From Azotobacter beijerinckii (GTDB lineage Bacteria; Pseudomonadota; Gammaproteobacteria; Pseudomonadales; Pseudomonadaceae), in assembly GCF_900110885.1 (NCBI RefSeq), contig NZ_FOFJ01000029.1, positions 1-53,342 of the forward strand: a stretch of DNA of 53,342 bases, in the 5' to 3' direction. The position numbers and the translations under genes were made by a program. Shown one piece after another: positions 15,205-23,015 of this stretch; positions within the stretch are counted from its first letter, which is position 1, and each line of letters starts with the position of its first letter. A model generated the notes under the pieces. The model made no database searches. It was not told the origin of the DNA and saw only the letters and a program-made list of their open reading frames with translations.

Positions 15205-16689
15205 GTGCAGAATACTCTTGGCGCTCTCCGCCCCCATCGGCCAAATCGACCATTCGCCCTCCCCAACTCCCGCGTAGCACGGATGCTGGGCATCGGCCTG
15301 TTGAGCATTCTGGGCGGCACGAGTACGCCGGCGCAGGCGCACACCGGCACCGTCGCGCCCGAATCGGCCGAAGAAGTCCATCTGGATACCAGCGGGAACC
15401 TGCTGGGGGACATGCTCGGTTTTCGCCAGTGGCTCTACCGGCACGGTGTGACGATGCATATCCAGAGCGACGATGAGCTCTGGGTCAACACCAAGGGAGG
15501 AACCCGGCAACACGGAACCTACGACGGCGTGGGCACCGTGCAGATCGACGTCGACCTGAACAGGCTCATCGGTCTTGAAGGGGGGGTGTTCAACGTCAGC
15601 TGGCTCAATATCCGCGGCCGCTCCATCACCGCGGACCAACTTGGCGACTACAACCCCATCAGTGGCTACGAGGCCTATCGATCCAATCGCCTGCTCGAGC
15701 TCTGGTATCAGCAGAGCTTTCTGGATGACCGACTGGACGTGAAAATCGGCCAGCAGGCGCTGGATAATGAGTTTCTCATCAGCGATTACGCCAGCCTGTT
15801 CATCAACTCCAACTTCGGCTGGCCCATGGCGCCCTCCATCAACCTCTATTCGGGCGGCCCCTCCTGGCCGCTGGCCTCGCTGGGCGTCCGCTTTCGCTAC
15901 CGGCCCACCGACCAGCTGTCGTTGCTATTTGCCGCCGCCAACGACAATCCGACCGGCCACAGCTTTTATAACGAAAAAGATCCCTCCAACCAAAGCGTGC
16001 ATCCACACGGCGACAACTTCAATCTAGACACGGGCGCCCTGCTGATCAGCGAGGCCCAGTACAACCTCAATCCACAGCCGGAAGGCCTGACTAACGCCAG
16101 TATCGACCCCGGCTTGCCCGGCACCTACAAAATCGGCGGCATGTACGATACCGCTCAATTCGCGGATCAGCGCTACGATAAAGACGGCAAGCCGCTGTCC
16201 TCGCCCGATAGCTCGGGCATCCCCAAAGAACATCGGGGCAACTGGATCTTTTACGCCATCATGGATCAAATGATCTGGCGACCCTCATTGGCCTCCCCCA
16301 CTTCGGTGGGTGTATTCGCGCGCGTGACCAGCAACAGGAGCGACCGAAATGTGGTCAGCTTTGTGGCGGACGCAGGGTTTAATCTGACAGCGCCCTTCAA
16401 AAACCGAGAAAACGATGTCTTCGGTATTGGCTGGGGTATGGGGCACACGGGAAGCAAAGCCAGGGATGCCGATCGGGATGCCCGCTCATATGCGGATGGC
16501 TATTATCCTATCCGTCATGACGAGCATCATATTGAAGTCACTTATCAAGCACAGGTTACGCCGTGGCTCATTATCCAACCCGACTTTCAATACATCCATA
16601 GGCCCGGTGGTGGTGTGTTGAACGAAGAAACAGGCCACAGGCTACACGACGAAACCTTATTTGGCCTGCATACCCGCGTCATATTCTGA
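15205..16689 (+). CDS. OprB-family carbohydrate porin
   Basis: A 494-residue outer-membrane beta-barrel of the OprB family, expected to let sugars diffuse into the periplasm. From GTG 15205 the N terminus is long; the hydrophobic core MLGIGLLSILGG followed by TPAQA/H fits a signal peptide, and ATG 15283 is an alternative start. Family marks include GNLLGDMLGFRQWLYRHGV, LELWYQQSFLDDRLDVKIGQQ, the GVRFRYRP strand, QAQVTPWLIIQPDFQYIHRPGG and the terminal aromatic residue (RVIF) needed for BAM insertion. It is monocistronic between the operon promoter and feoA. Codon use, with more AT-ending codons towards the 3' end, is less biased than that of the neighbours, hinting at acquisition. Confidence 0.88.
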   Translation: MQNTLGALRPHRPNRPFALPNSRVARMLGIGLLSILGGTSTPAQAHTGTVAPESAEEVHLDTSGNLLGDMLGFRQWLYRHGVTMHIQSDDELWVNTKGGTRQHGTYDGVGTVQIDVDLNRLIGLEGGVFNVSWLNIRGRSITADQLGDYNPISGYEAYRSNRLLELWYQQSFLDDRLDVKIGQQALDNEFLISDYASLFINSNFGWPMAPSINLYSGGPSWPLASLGVRFRYRPTDQLSLLFAAANDNPTGHSFYNEKDPSNQSVHPHGDNFNLDTGALLISEAQYNLNPQPEGLTNASIDPGLPGTYKIGGMYDTAQFADQRYDKDGKPLSSPDSSGIPKEHRGNWIFYAIMDQMIWRPSLASPTSVGVFARVTSNRSDRNVVSFVADAGFNLTAPFKNRENDVFGIGWGMGHTGSKARDADRDARSYADGYYPIRHDEHHIEVTYQAQVTPWLIIQPDFQYIHRPGGGVLNEETGHRLHDETLFGLHTRVIF

Positions 16690-16791
16690 AGCACCACTTC
16701 GATCAGGTGTTGCCTGCCACGAACTAAGCAGCGCAGTGCAACTCTTTCGGACGCACTATTTATCGATTGAATTATGAATTAGGCAGAAAGC

Positions 16792-16837
16792 TTGCATCAA
16801 ACGGATGACTGCTGCTAGCCTAATAAGAATCAATTGC
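16792..16837 (+). promoter_or_regulatory. putative feo promoter with Fur-box-like site
   Basis: TTGCAT (16792-16797), 18 bp, then TAGCCT (16816-16821) is a fair -35/-10 pair. Overlapping its end, 16819-16837 (cctaataagaatcaattgc) matches 12 of 19 positions of the classic Fur box. Ferrous iron uptake genes are usual Fur targets, so the position makes sense. No convincing ANR/FNR site was found. Confidence 0.4.
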
Positions 16838-16858
16838 AGTTATGAGGCGTAAGCAAAA

Positions 16859-17158
16859 ATGCACAGTAAACTCACTGAAGGAGTTGCCTTGCCATCCGCC
16901 CACACCCCGCTGCATCAGCTCCCCAAAGGCGCTAAAGCCACGATTGTGGACATCGTCTCCCACGCGGTGTTTGGCGATATGGATGAGCAGGTGACGTTAC
17001 GGCTGAAGGAGTTGGGTTTTTTGCCCGGCGCCATGTTGCAAGTCATCGGCTTTGGCCTGTTTGGCTCCGATCCGGTTGCCGTACGCATCAATGGCACCAA
17101 GTTTGGTTTGCGCCGAGCCGAGGCCGAGAAAGTCCTCGCTACCATTCACCCCATGTGA
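16859..17158 (+). CDS. feoA: ferrous iron transport protein A
   Basis: A 99-residue SH3-like FeoA. After a 15-20 residue leader it shows LPKGAKATIVDI, LRLKELGFLPGAMLQVIGFG and VRINGTKFGLRRAEAEKVLA, which define the fold. It is a small cytosolic partner that binds FeoB and tunes its GTPase or transport activity. It is followed after 7 bp by feoB and then by a Cys-rich small protein gene, all on the plus strand. ATG 16859 has a GAGGCG site about 11 bases upstream. Confidence 0.95.
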   Translation: MHSKLTEGVALPSAHTPLHQLPKGAKATIVDIVSHAVFGDMDEQVTLRLKELGFLPGAMLQVIGFGLFGSDPVAVRINGTKFGLRRAEAEKVLATIHPM

Positions 17159-17165
17159 CGCCCTT

Positions 17166-19013
17166 ATGTCTCAGTCTGTTTTGCACTTTGCTCTGGTGGG
17201 CAACCCCAATTGCGGGAAAACCGCACTCTTCAACTGCCTGACCGGCGCCAAGGCCAAGGTAGCAAACTACGCCGGTGTCACCGTAGAAAAGCGTAGCGGC
17301 CCACTGGCGGGCCTGTCCCGCCCCGCCGAACTGATCGACCTGCCCGGCACTTACAGCCTGTACGTGGCCTCGCCCGATGAGCAGGTAGCGCGCCGCGTGA
17401 TCCTCGGCGAGATGGCCGGCGAGGTGCGTCCCGACGTGCTGGTGGCGGTCATCGATGCCACCAATATCAAACTGGGCTTGCGTCTGGTGCTGGAGCTGAA
17501 AGCGCTGGGCCTGCCGATGGTTCTGGTGCTCAACCTGGCCGACGCAGCACGCAGCCGTGGCATCAACATCCGTACCGAACTGCTGGCCGAACGCCTGGGC
17601 ATGCCCGTGGTGGAAACCGTCGCCGTGCGCAAGAACGGTGTGGGCGACCTGCAGACGGCGCTGCGCAGCCTGGCCGCTAGCGTGCAGACGCGCACGGGCA
17701 ACCTCAGCCTGCCCGAACGCAGCGAAGCAGTTGAGTCCGTGTACGCACGCATCGACGCCTTGTTGGCTGAGTGCGTCGATGCGCCGGAGTTCACACCGCG
17801 CTGGCAAGACAAGCTGGACGCACTGGTCATGCATCCGGTACTGGGGGTGGCGATTCTGGCGGCCATCCTGCTATTGATGTTCCAGGCGGTGTTCGCTTGG
17901 GCAGCACCGGTGATGGACGGTATCGAAACCTTGGTCGGCTGGTTGGGCGAGCAGGTCGGTGCACTGCTGCCGGCCGGCATCCTGCACGACTTTGTGGTGG
18001 ACGGTCTGATTGCCGGCATGGGCAGCGTGCTGGTTTTCCTGCCGCAGATCATCATCCTGTTCGCCTTTATTCTGGCGCTGGAAGACTCCGGCTACCTGCC
18101 ACGCGCAGCCTTCTTGCTGGACCGCATGATGCGTGGCGTTGGCCTTTCCGGCCGCTCGTTCATCCCGCTGTTGTCCAGTTTTGCCTGTGCGGTACCCGGC
18201 ATCATGTCCACCCGCTCCATCGCCAACCCGCGTGAGCGCTTGGTCACCATCATGACGGCGCCATTGATGACCTGCTCGGCGCGCTTGCCCGTGTATGCGC
18301 TGGTGATCGGCGCCTTCATACCGCACCGCACGGTTTGGGGCCTGTTCAATCTGCAAGGGCTCACCCTGTTCTGCCTGTATATCGCCGGTATCGCCAGTGC
18401 CGCGCTGGTGGCGTGGATCACGCGCCAGCAACAGGGGGAAGGCAACTCCTTCCCCCTGTTGCTGGAGCTGCCCAACTACCGCTGGCCCAACCTGTACCAC
18501 TTTCTAGTGGGGCTGAAAGAGCGGGCATGGATTTTCCTGAGCCGCGTGGGCACCGTCATCCTCGCGCTGTCCATCGTGCTCTGGTTTCTGGCGACCTTCC
18601 CCCATGCACCGGAAGACGCCACGCTGCCGGCCATCGAATACAGCTTTGCGGGCATGCTGGGCAAGCTCATACAGCCGCTGTTCGAGCCACTGGGCTTCAA
18701 CTGGCAGATGTGTATTGCACTGATTCCGGCCATGGCTGCACGCGAAGTGGCGGTCAGCACGCTGGCTACCGTGTACGCGGTCAGTGGCGGTGAGGATGCG
18801 CTGGGTAGCTCGCTCGCTCATAGCTGGACCGTTCCGGTGGCATTGGCTTATCTGGCCTGGTTTGTGTATGCGCCGCAGTGTCTGTCGACCATTGCCGTGG
18901 TAAGGCGCGAAACCAACTCGGTACGGGCCACACTGATATTTACCGGTTACCTGTTTGCGCTGGCCTATGTCGCTGCACTACTGGTGCGGCAACTCTCGGC
19001 AATCTGGCTGTGA
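17166..19013 (+). CDS. feoB: ferrous iron transporter B (compact type)
   Basis: A 615-residue inner-membrane Fe(II) transporter with an N-terminal G domain. G1 is GNPNCGKT (12-19), G3 is DLPG (58-61) and G4 is NLAD. The membrane part contains the two Gate-type regions: SGRSFIPLLSSFACAVPGIM with a Cys in the pore, TAPLMTCSARLPVYA, and PAMAAREVAVSTLATVYAV. It is about 150 residues shorter than E. coli FeoB and than the longer form that I associate with most pseudomonads. ATG 17166 starts MSQSVLHFALVGNPN. It lies 7 bp after feoA and 15 bp before the Cys-rich peptide gene. The compact form and partner set point to a different feo lineage. Confidence 0.95.
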   Translation: MSQSVLHFALVGNPNCGKTALFNCLTGAKAKVANYAGVTVEKRSGPLAGLSRPAELIDLPGTYSLYVASPDEQVARRVILGEMAGEVRPDVLVAVIDATNIKLGLRLVLELKALGLPMVLVLNLADAARSRGINIRTELLAERLGMPVVETVAVRKNGVGDLQTALRSLAASVQTRTGNLSLPERSEAVESVYARIDALLAECVDAPEFTPRWQDKLDALVMHPVLGVAILAAILLLMFQAVFAWAAPVMDGIETLVGWLGEQVGALLPAGILHDFVVDGLIAGMGSVLVFLPQIIILFAFILALEDSGYLPRAAFLLDRMMRGVGLSGRSFIPLLSSFACAVPGIMSTRSIANPRERLVTIMTAPLMTCSARLPVYALVIGAFIPHRTVWGLFNLQGLTLFCLYIAGIASAALVAWITRQQQGEGNSFPLLLELPNYRWPNLYHFLVGLKERAWIFLSRVGTVILALSIVLWFLATFPHAPEDATLPAIEYSFAGMLGKLIQPLFEPLGFNWQMCIALIPAMAAREVAVSTLATVYAVSGGEDALGSSLAHSWTVPVALAYLAWFVYAPQCLSTIAVVRRETNSVRATLIFTGYLFALAYVAALLVRQLSAIWL

Positions 19014-19028
19014 AAGAGGAGGTGAAAT

Positions 19029-19175
19029 ATGGCAGGTCAATGGATACAGGATGCCATCGTCGGGCTAGTGGTGGCGTGCGCGGTACTGTACCTGCTGCGC
19101 AAGTATCTGCCGCGTCGCCGCAAGGCCGCAGGCCGCGGCAGCTGTGGGAACTGCTCTGGCGGTAAGTGCCACTAA
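19029..19175 (+). CDS. FeoB-associated Cys-rich membrane protein
   Basis: A 48-residue protein starting MAGQWIQDAIVGLVVACAVL. It has one transmembrane helix (about residues 8-23), then a basic stretch YLPRRRKAAGR and a tail CGNCSGGKCH with three cysteines and a terminal His. This layout matches the FeoB-associated Cys-rich membrane protein family that replaces FeoC in some feo operons; the Cys/His tail could bind iron or sense redox state. A strong AGAGGAGGTG site precedes the ATG. It is third in the feo operon. Confidence 0.85.
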   Translation: MAGQWIQDAIVGLVVACAVLYLLRKYLPRRRKAAGRGSCGNCSGGKCH

Positions 19176-19254
19176 GTTGGTCTCGCCGAAGCCTGGCCTA
19201 GCTACGGCATCATAGCCGGCAGCCAGAGCCCCCCCGGCTGCACCGGCTGCGCGT

Positions 19255-20124
19255 TCAGCCTCGCCGACGCGCCCAAGCCCCGCCGATGACGCCGGTCAGG
19301 CAGCCGGCGAGCAGTCCGGCGACATGCGCAGCGTTGGCAATAGCGCCCAGCCCCAAGGCGCTGACCAGCCCGGACAGGCAGACCAACAGCCAGACCAGCA
19401 TCATCACCACCACCCCCGGCGGCAGACGATAGGCCGCATCGGGCGAGAGCCGGTGGAAGATCCAACAGTGTCCAAGCAAGCCGTAGAGCACGCCGGACAG
19501 GCCGCCGAACAACCCTGGGCCGCCGAACAGGTATTGCGCGGCGTTGGAAGCCAAACCGAACGCCAAGGTCAGGAGCAGCAGCATCAGGCTGCCCTGGCGC
19601 GCCTCGATGCGCCGCCCCAGCTCCCAGTACCAGAGCGAGTTCATCGCCAGGTGCAGCCAACCGAAGTGGAGCAGCATCGGCGTCAGCAGACGCCACCACT
19701 GCCCCACCGCGAGGCTTTCCGTCAGGGGCACGAAATACAGGTAATCGCCGCGGATATGGAAGGCCTGGAAACTCAGCCAGCCGACGGTGGCGAGGTTTTC
19801 CCCAAGCAGGGTCAGCGCCGCTACCAGCAGGGTCGCCAGCAGCATCAGCGAGGTCAGCGGACTGTGACGCAACTGGCGGAAAACGCCGGACGCACCGGGC
19901 GCGCGACGCGGTGCCGCGGGCGTCAGCCCCTGCGGATCGCCCTCGGGAAAGCGTGCATAGAGCAGGTTCACCTCTTGGGCCAGACGGGGATCGGGAACCC
20001 AGAGCACCTGCTCGCCGCCATCCTCGCTGACCCGGTGAGGCACGCCCAGGCGCCGCAGCAGGGCGACGAAACCACTGAGATCGGTCCCCAGTGGCAGGCG
20101 CAGAGCTTCAATCGCTGTATTCAT
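19255..20124 (-). CDS. rhomboid intramembrane serine protease (GlpG-like)
   Basis: A 289-residue protein with a soluble N-terminal domain of about 90 residues and six predicted TM segments. The catalytic serine is S210 in GGLSGVLYG, and the partner histidine is H267 in NAAHVAGLLAG. HFGWLHLAMNSLW supplies the HxxxxHxxxN oxyanion motif of the GlpG type. It cleaves membrane proteins within the bilayer. It overlaps the 3' end of the phosphoesterase gene upstream by 17 bp, and with nadK forms the gene order known from P. aeruginosa. Confidence 0.93.
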   Translation of the reverse strand: MNTAIEALRLPLGTDLSGFVALLRRLGVPHRVSEDGGEQVLWVPDPRLAQEVNLLYARFPEGDPQGLTPAAPRRAPGASGVFRQLRHSPLTSLMLLATLLVAALTLLGENLATVGWLSFQAFHIRGDYLYFVPLTESLAVGQWWRLLTPMLLHFGWLHLAMNSLWYWELGRRIEARQGSLMLLLLTLAFGLASNAAQYLFGGPGLFGGLSGVLYGLLGHCWIFHRLSPDAAYRLPPGVVVMMLVWLLVCLSGLVSALGLGAIANAAHVAGLLAGCLTGVIGGAWARRRG

Positions 20125-21097
20125 GGGGAGCCTCCGGGCGCTCCACCTCGACCCAGGCGAACTTCTGGGGATCGAGCTGGGTTTCCTGGTCCAGCCGGTA
20201 GGCCACTAGCTTGCCGAACATCACCGCGCTGTAGTCGAGGCAGGCCAGGTTGGGACGGATCAGCGTCGGCTGCCCGTGGCGCCAGTAATGTCCGACGAAC
20301 AGCGGCGGCTGCTCGGGACCATAGGAGGGCAGCTCGGTCCTGTGCACCGGGGAAATCGGCATCTGCGCGACCGGCTCGGGCAGCGGGTCCGGCTGGAAGA
20401 CGATGTCGCCGTAGGTCTGCGGCTGGTCCGCCCAGAACTTGGTACGAAAGGTCTCACGGCTGAGCCCGTCCCGCCCGGTCAGCGTCATGCCATGGGGCAG
20501 GCGCATGTTGATGCCGCGCAGCAGACGTTCGAAGACCTGATGGGCGAAACTGTCGGGCAGCGCGGAGGCCTTCAGGAAAGGCTCGTCGATCCGGCCATCC
20601 GGGTATTGCTGGCGCAACGGATCGATCAGGCTGGCGTCCCAGCAGGCATGCACGACCCGGAAGCGACCGGCGTCGACGAACAGCGGCAGCTCGTAAAACC
20701 AGTCGAGAAAGGCCCGCCAGTCGCCCGGATGGTTGGCGAACTGCGTCAGGGTCTCGTGGATCAGGTGCTCGTTGCGCGGGGTGTGTTCGCGCACGTGCTG
20801 CAGGCCGCTTTCGGGCGGCGCCTCGGTGGACCAGCCCAGCAGGTTGTATTCGTGGTTGCCCATGACGCACAGCGCCTGGCCGGCCTCGACCATGCCGCGC
20901 ACCAGATGCAGGGCCTCGCGGATGCGCGGACCGCGATCGACGATGTCGCCGACGAACAGCGCCAGCCGCCACGGATGACGCCACACGCCGCCCTGGCGCC
21001 GATAGCCGAGACGCTCGAGCAGGGCCTCCAGGCTATGGCCGCAGCCATGCACGTCGCCGATCAGATCGTAGCTGCGCGCAGGATCCAGCAGCATCAA
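20108..21097 (-). CDS. metallophosphoesterase (calcineurin-like)
   Basis: A 329-residue PPP/ApaH-like phosphoesterase. Metal-binding motifs are in order: GDVHG (14-18), GDIVDRGP (50-57), GNHEYN (about 80), H in VVHACWD and GHYWR near residue 268. The ApaH-like arrangement suggests action on phosphoprotein, dinucleoside polyphosphate or RNA 5' ends; the substrate is not predictable. Start overlaps the nadK stop (ATGA) and the end overlaps the rhomboid gene, so the three genes are translationally coupled. Confidence 0.88.
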   Translation of the reverse strand: MMLLDPARSYDLIGDVHGCGHSLEALLERLGYRRQGGVWRHPWRLALFVGDIVDRGPRIREALHLVRGMVEAGQALCVMGNHEYNLLGWSTEAPPESGLQHVREHTPRNEHLIHETLTQFANHPGDWRAFLDWFYELPLFVDAGRFRVVHACWDASLIDPLRQQYPDGRIDEPFLKASALPDSFAHQVFERLLRGINMRLPHGMTLTGRDGLSRETFRTKFWADQPQTYGDIVFQPDPLPEPVAQMPISPVHRTELPSYGPEQPPLFVGHYWRHGQPTLIRPNLACLDYSAVMFGKLVAYRLDQETQLDPQKFAWVEVERPEAPHEYSD

Positions 21098-21981
21098 CTG
21101 CCACCGCCCAGACGACTACCCCAGCCCAGCTTGGTCCGGCACACCTCGTAGTAGTTGTGGTCCAGCGGATGGATCAGTTGCAGCCGCTGCGGCTTCTTGC
21201 TGATGGTAACGATGTCCCCGGGCGAACAGGTGAAATGGTTCTGCCCGTCGCAGGACACCTGGGGGTAGATGTCCATCTTCGGCGAAACCACGATCTTCAG
21301 CTCGCTGTTGCCGGCAACCACGATCGGCCGGCTCGACAGGGTGTGCGGATACATGGGCACGATGACGATGGCGTCCAGCTTGGGATGCATAATCGGCCCC
21401 CCGGCCGACAGGGCATAGGCGGTGGAGCCGGTCGGCGTGGAGACGATCAGGCCGTCGGACTTCTGGCTGCAGACGAACTGGCCGTCGATGTACAGCTCGA
21501 ACTCGATCATCCGCGTCGACTTGCCCGGATGCAGCACCACGTCGTTCAGCGCATCGCCCTGACCGATCGGCTCCAGCTTGCGGCGCACCTGGGTTTCCAG
21601 CAGGAAGCGGCTCTCCACGGTGTACTGGCCGTCGAGCACCTCGGCGACCCTGACCTCCAGCTCGTCGGGACGGATGTCGGTGAGAAAGCCCAGGCTGCCG
21701 CGATTGACGCCCAGCACCGGCACCTTGTAGCGGGCCAGGGCGCGCGCCGCGCCGAGCATGCTGCCGTCGCCGCCGACGACGACGACCATGTCGCAGACCT
21801 CGCCCAACTGCTTGCGCGAGGACACCTGCAGGCCATGCCCGGGCAGCAGTTCGGCGATACTTTCGTCGAGGATCACGTGCAGGTGCCGGTCCAGGAGAAA
21901 TTTCTTCAGTCGGCGGATGGTATCCACCACTTGGGTACTGCCCAGGCGACCGATAATGCCAATATTGCGAAAGTGCTCCAT
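21094..21981 (-). CDS. nadK: NAD kinase
   Basis: A 295-residue ATP-NAD kinase making NADP in the cytosol. The signature GGDGS is at 70-74. The LNDVVLH segment corresponds to the NE/D motif, and SDGLIVSTPTGSTAYALSAGGP is the conserved nucleotide-binding loop. ATG 21981 (MEHFRNIGIIGRLG) is the family's start; the open frame upstream is only the shadow of the divergent DUF1853 gene. It is first in a coupled set with the phosphoesterase and rhomboid genes. Divergent from the DUF1853 gene, with 42 bp between the start codons, so promoters must overlap the coding ends or be very compact. Confidence 0.97.
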   Translation of the reverse strand: MEHFRNIGIIGRLGSTQVVDTIRRLKKFLLDRHLHVILDESIAELLPGHGLQVSSRKQLGEVCDMVVVVGGDGSMLGAARALARYKVPVLGVNRGSLGFLTDIRPDELEVRVAEVLDGQYTVESRFLLETQVRRKLEPIGQGDALNDVVLHPGKSTRMIEFELYIDGQFVCSQKSDGLIVSTPTGSTAYALSAGGPIMHPKLDAIVIVPMYPHTLSSRPIVVAGNSELKIVVSPKMDIYPQVSCDGQNHFTCSPGDIVTISKKPQRLQLIHPLDHNYYEVCRTKLGWGSRLGGGS

Positions 21982-22023
21982 GGGGCTCCTGCGGGGGGCT
22001 GCGATTACAGGCAAGAGGCGATT

Positions 22024-23013
22024 ATGCGGGAAAGCCGGGCAGAGCGGCAAACCACCCCCAACGGGGGGGAAACGGGACCTTTCGGCAGTCTCGCCGATCT
22101 CCCGGCGTGCCTTCGCCTGCCCCAGGTGCGCGACTTGGCCTGGACCCTGCTGTCGCCGCCCCTGCTCGCTGCGGCGCCCTGGCCGCAACGCCATCCGCTG
22201 GCTGCCAGCCGCTGGGCACGCGAGCCGGGCGGCCTGGCCGACTGGCTGCGGGCGCTGGACGCCTGTAGCGCTCCGCTGGACGCCTGGCTGGCACAGCACC
22301 CAACGCGCCGCTTGGGCCTCTACTACGAGCGGCTCTGGCAGTTCGCCCTGGACCGGGCGCCAGGAGTCCGACTGCTCGCCGCCAATCTGCCGATTCGCCT
22401 GGGCAGCAGCACCCTGGGCGAACTGGACCTGCTGCTGCAGGATGCCGAAGGGGTGCATCACCTGGAGCTGACGGTCAAGCTCTACCTCGGACTGGCAGCA
22501 AGCGCCGGCCGCGATCCGACCCGATGGATCGGCCCCGGCCAGCATGACCGGCTCGACCTCAAGCTGGAGCGCCTCAGCCTGCATCAGCTGCCGCTGTCGA
22601 GCACTCCGGCGGCACAGGCCATTCTGAGCGAACTCGGCATCGCGGACCCGCAGGCCAGCTGCTGGTTCGGCGGCTATCTGTTCTATCCCTGGCCAGATGG
22701 CTGCCCCTCCCCCGTCGACGCCAATCCGGCGCATCTGCGCGGTCGCTGGCTGGTCCGGCACGACTGGCCGGACTTTCTTGCCGCCAGTCCCGAGGGTCGC
22801 TGGCAACCCCTGCCCCGCCATGCCTGGCTGGCGCCGACCCGACTCGAGACGGCGGACCTCTGGACGAAGGAGAGACTGGATGCCTGGTACGCAGGGCAGG
22901 AGCCTGCAGCACCGGCACAGCTGCTGATCCGACTGACGGCGAGCGAAGCCGGCGAGTGGTGCGAGGCAGAGCGGGTATTCCTGGTCGGCGATGCCTGGCC
23001 GGACACGGCCTAG
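22024..23013 (+). CDS. DUF1853 family protein
   Basis: A 329-residue protein of the DUF1853 family, function unknown. The central block LGSSTLGELDLLLQDAEG followed by HHLELTVKLYL has an acidic-strand-strand pattern (GELDLLL then LELTVK) that looks like the core of PD-(D/E)XK nuclease folds, though the motif is not exact. Trp-rich stretches (GGYLFYPWPDG, RWLVRHDWPDF) follow. No signal or membrane segment. ATG 22024 has an AAGAGG site. It is divergent from nadK, as in P. aeruginosa. Confidence 0.85.
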   Translation: MRESRAERQTTPNGGETGPFGSLADLPACLRLPQVRDLAWTLLSPPLLAAAPWPQRHPLAASRWAREPGGLADWLRALDACSAPLDAWLAQHPTRRLGLYYERLWQFALDRAPGVRLLAANLPIRLGSSTLGELDLLLQDAEGVHHLELTVKLYLGLAASAGRDPTRWIGPGQHDRLDLKLERLSLHQLPLSSTPAAQAILSELGIADPQASCWFGGYLFYPWPDGCPSPVDANPAHLRGRWLVRHDWPDFLAASPEGRWQPLPRHAWLAPTRLETADLWTKERLDAWYAGQEPAAPAQLLIRLTASEAGEWCEAERVFLVGDAWPDTA

Positions 23014-23015
23014 AA

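Noticed and set aside
21157..22023. Long N-terminal extension of the DUF1853 frame
   Set aside because: It is antisense to nadK; the DUF1853 ATG at 22024 has a ribosome binding site and gives the family length.
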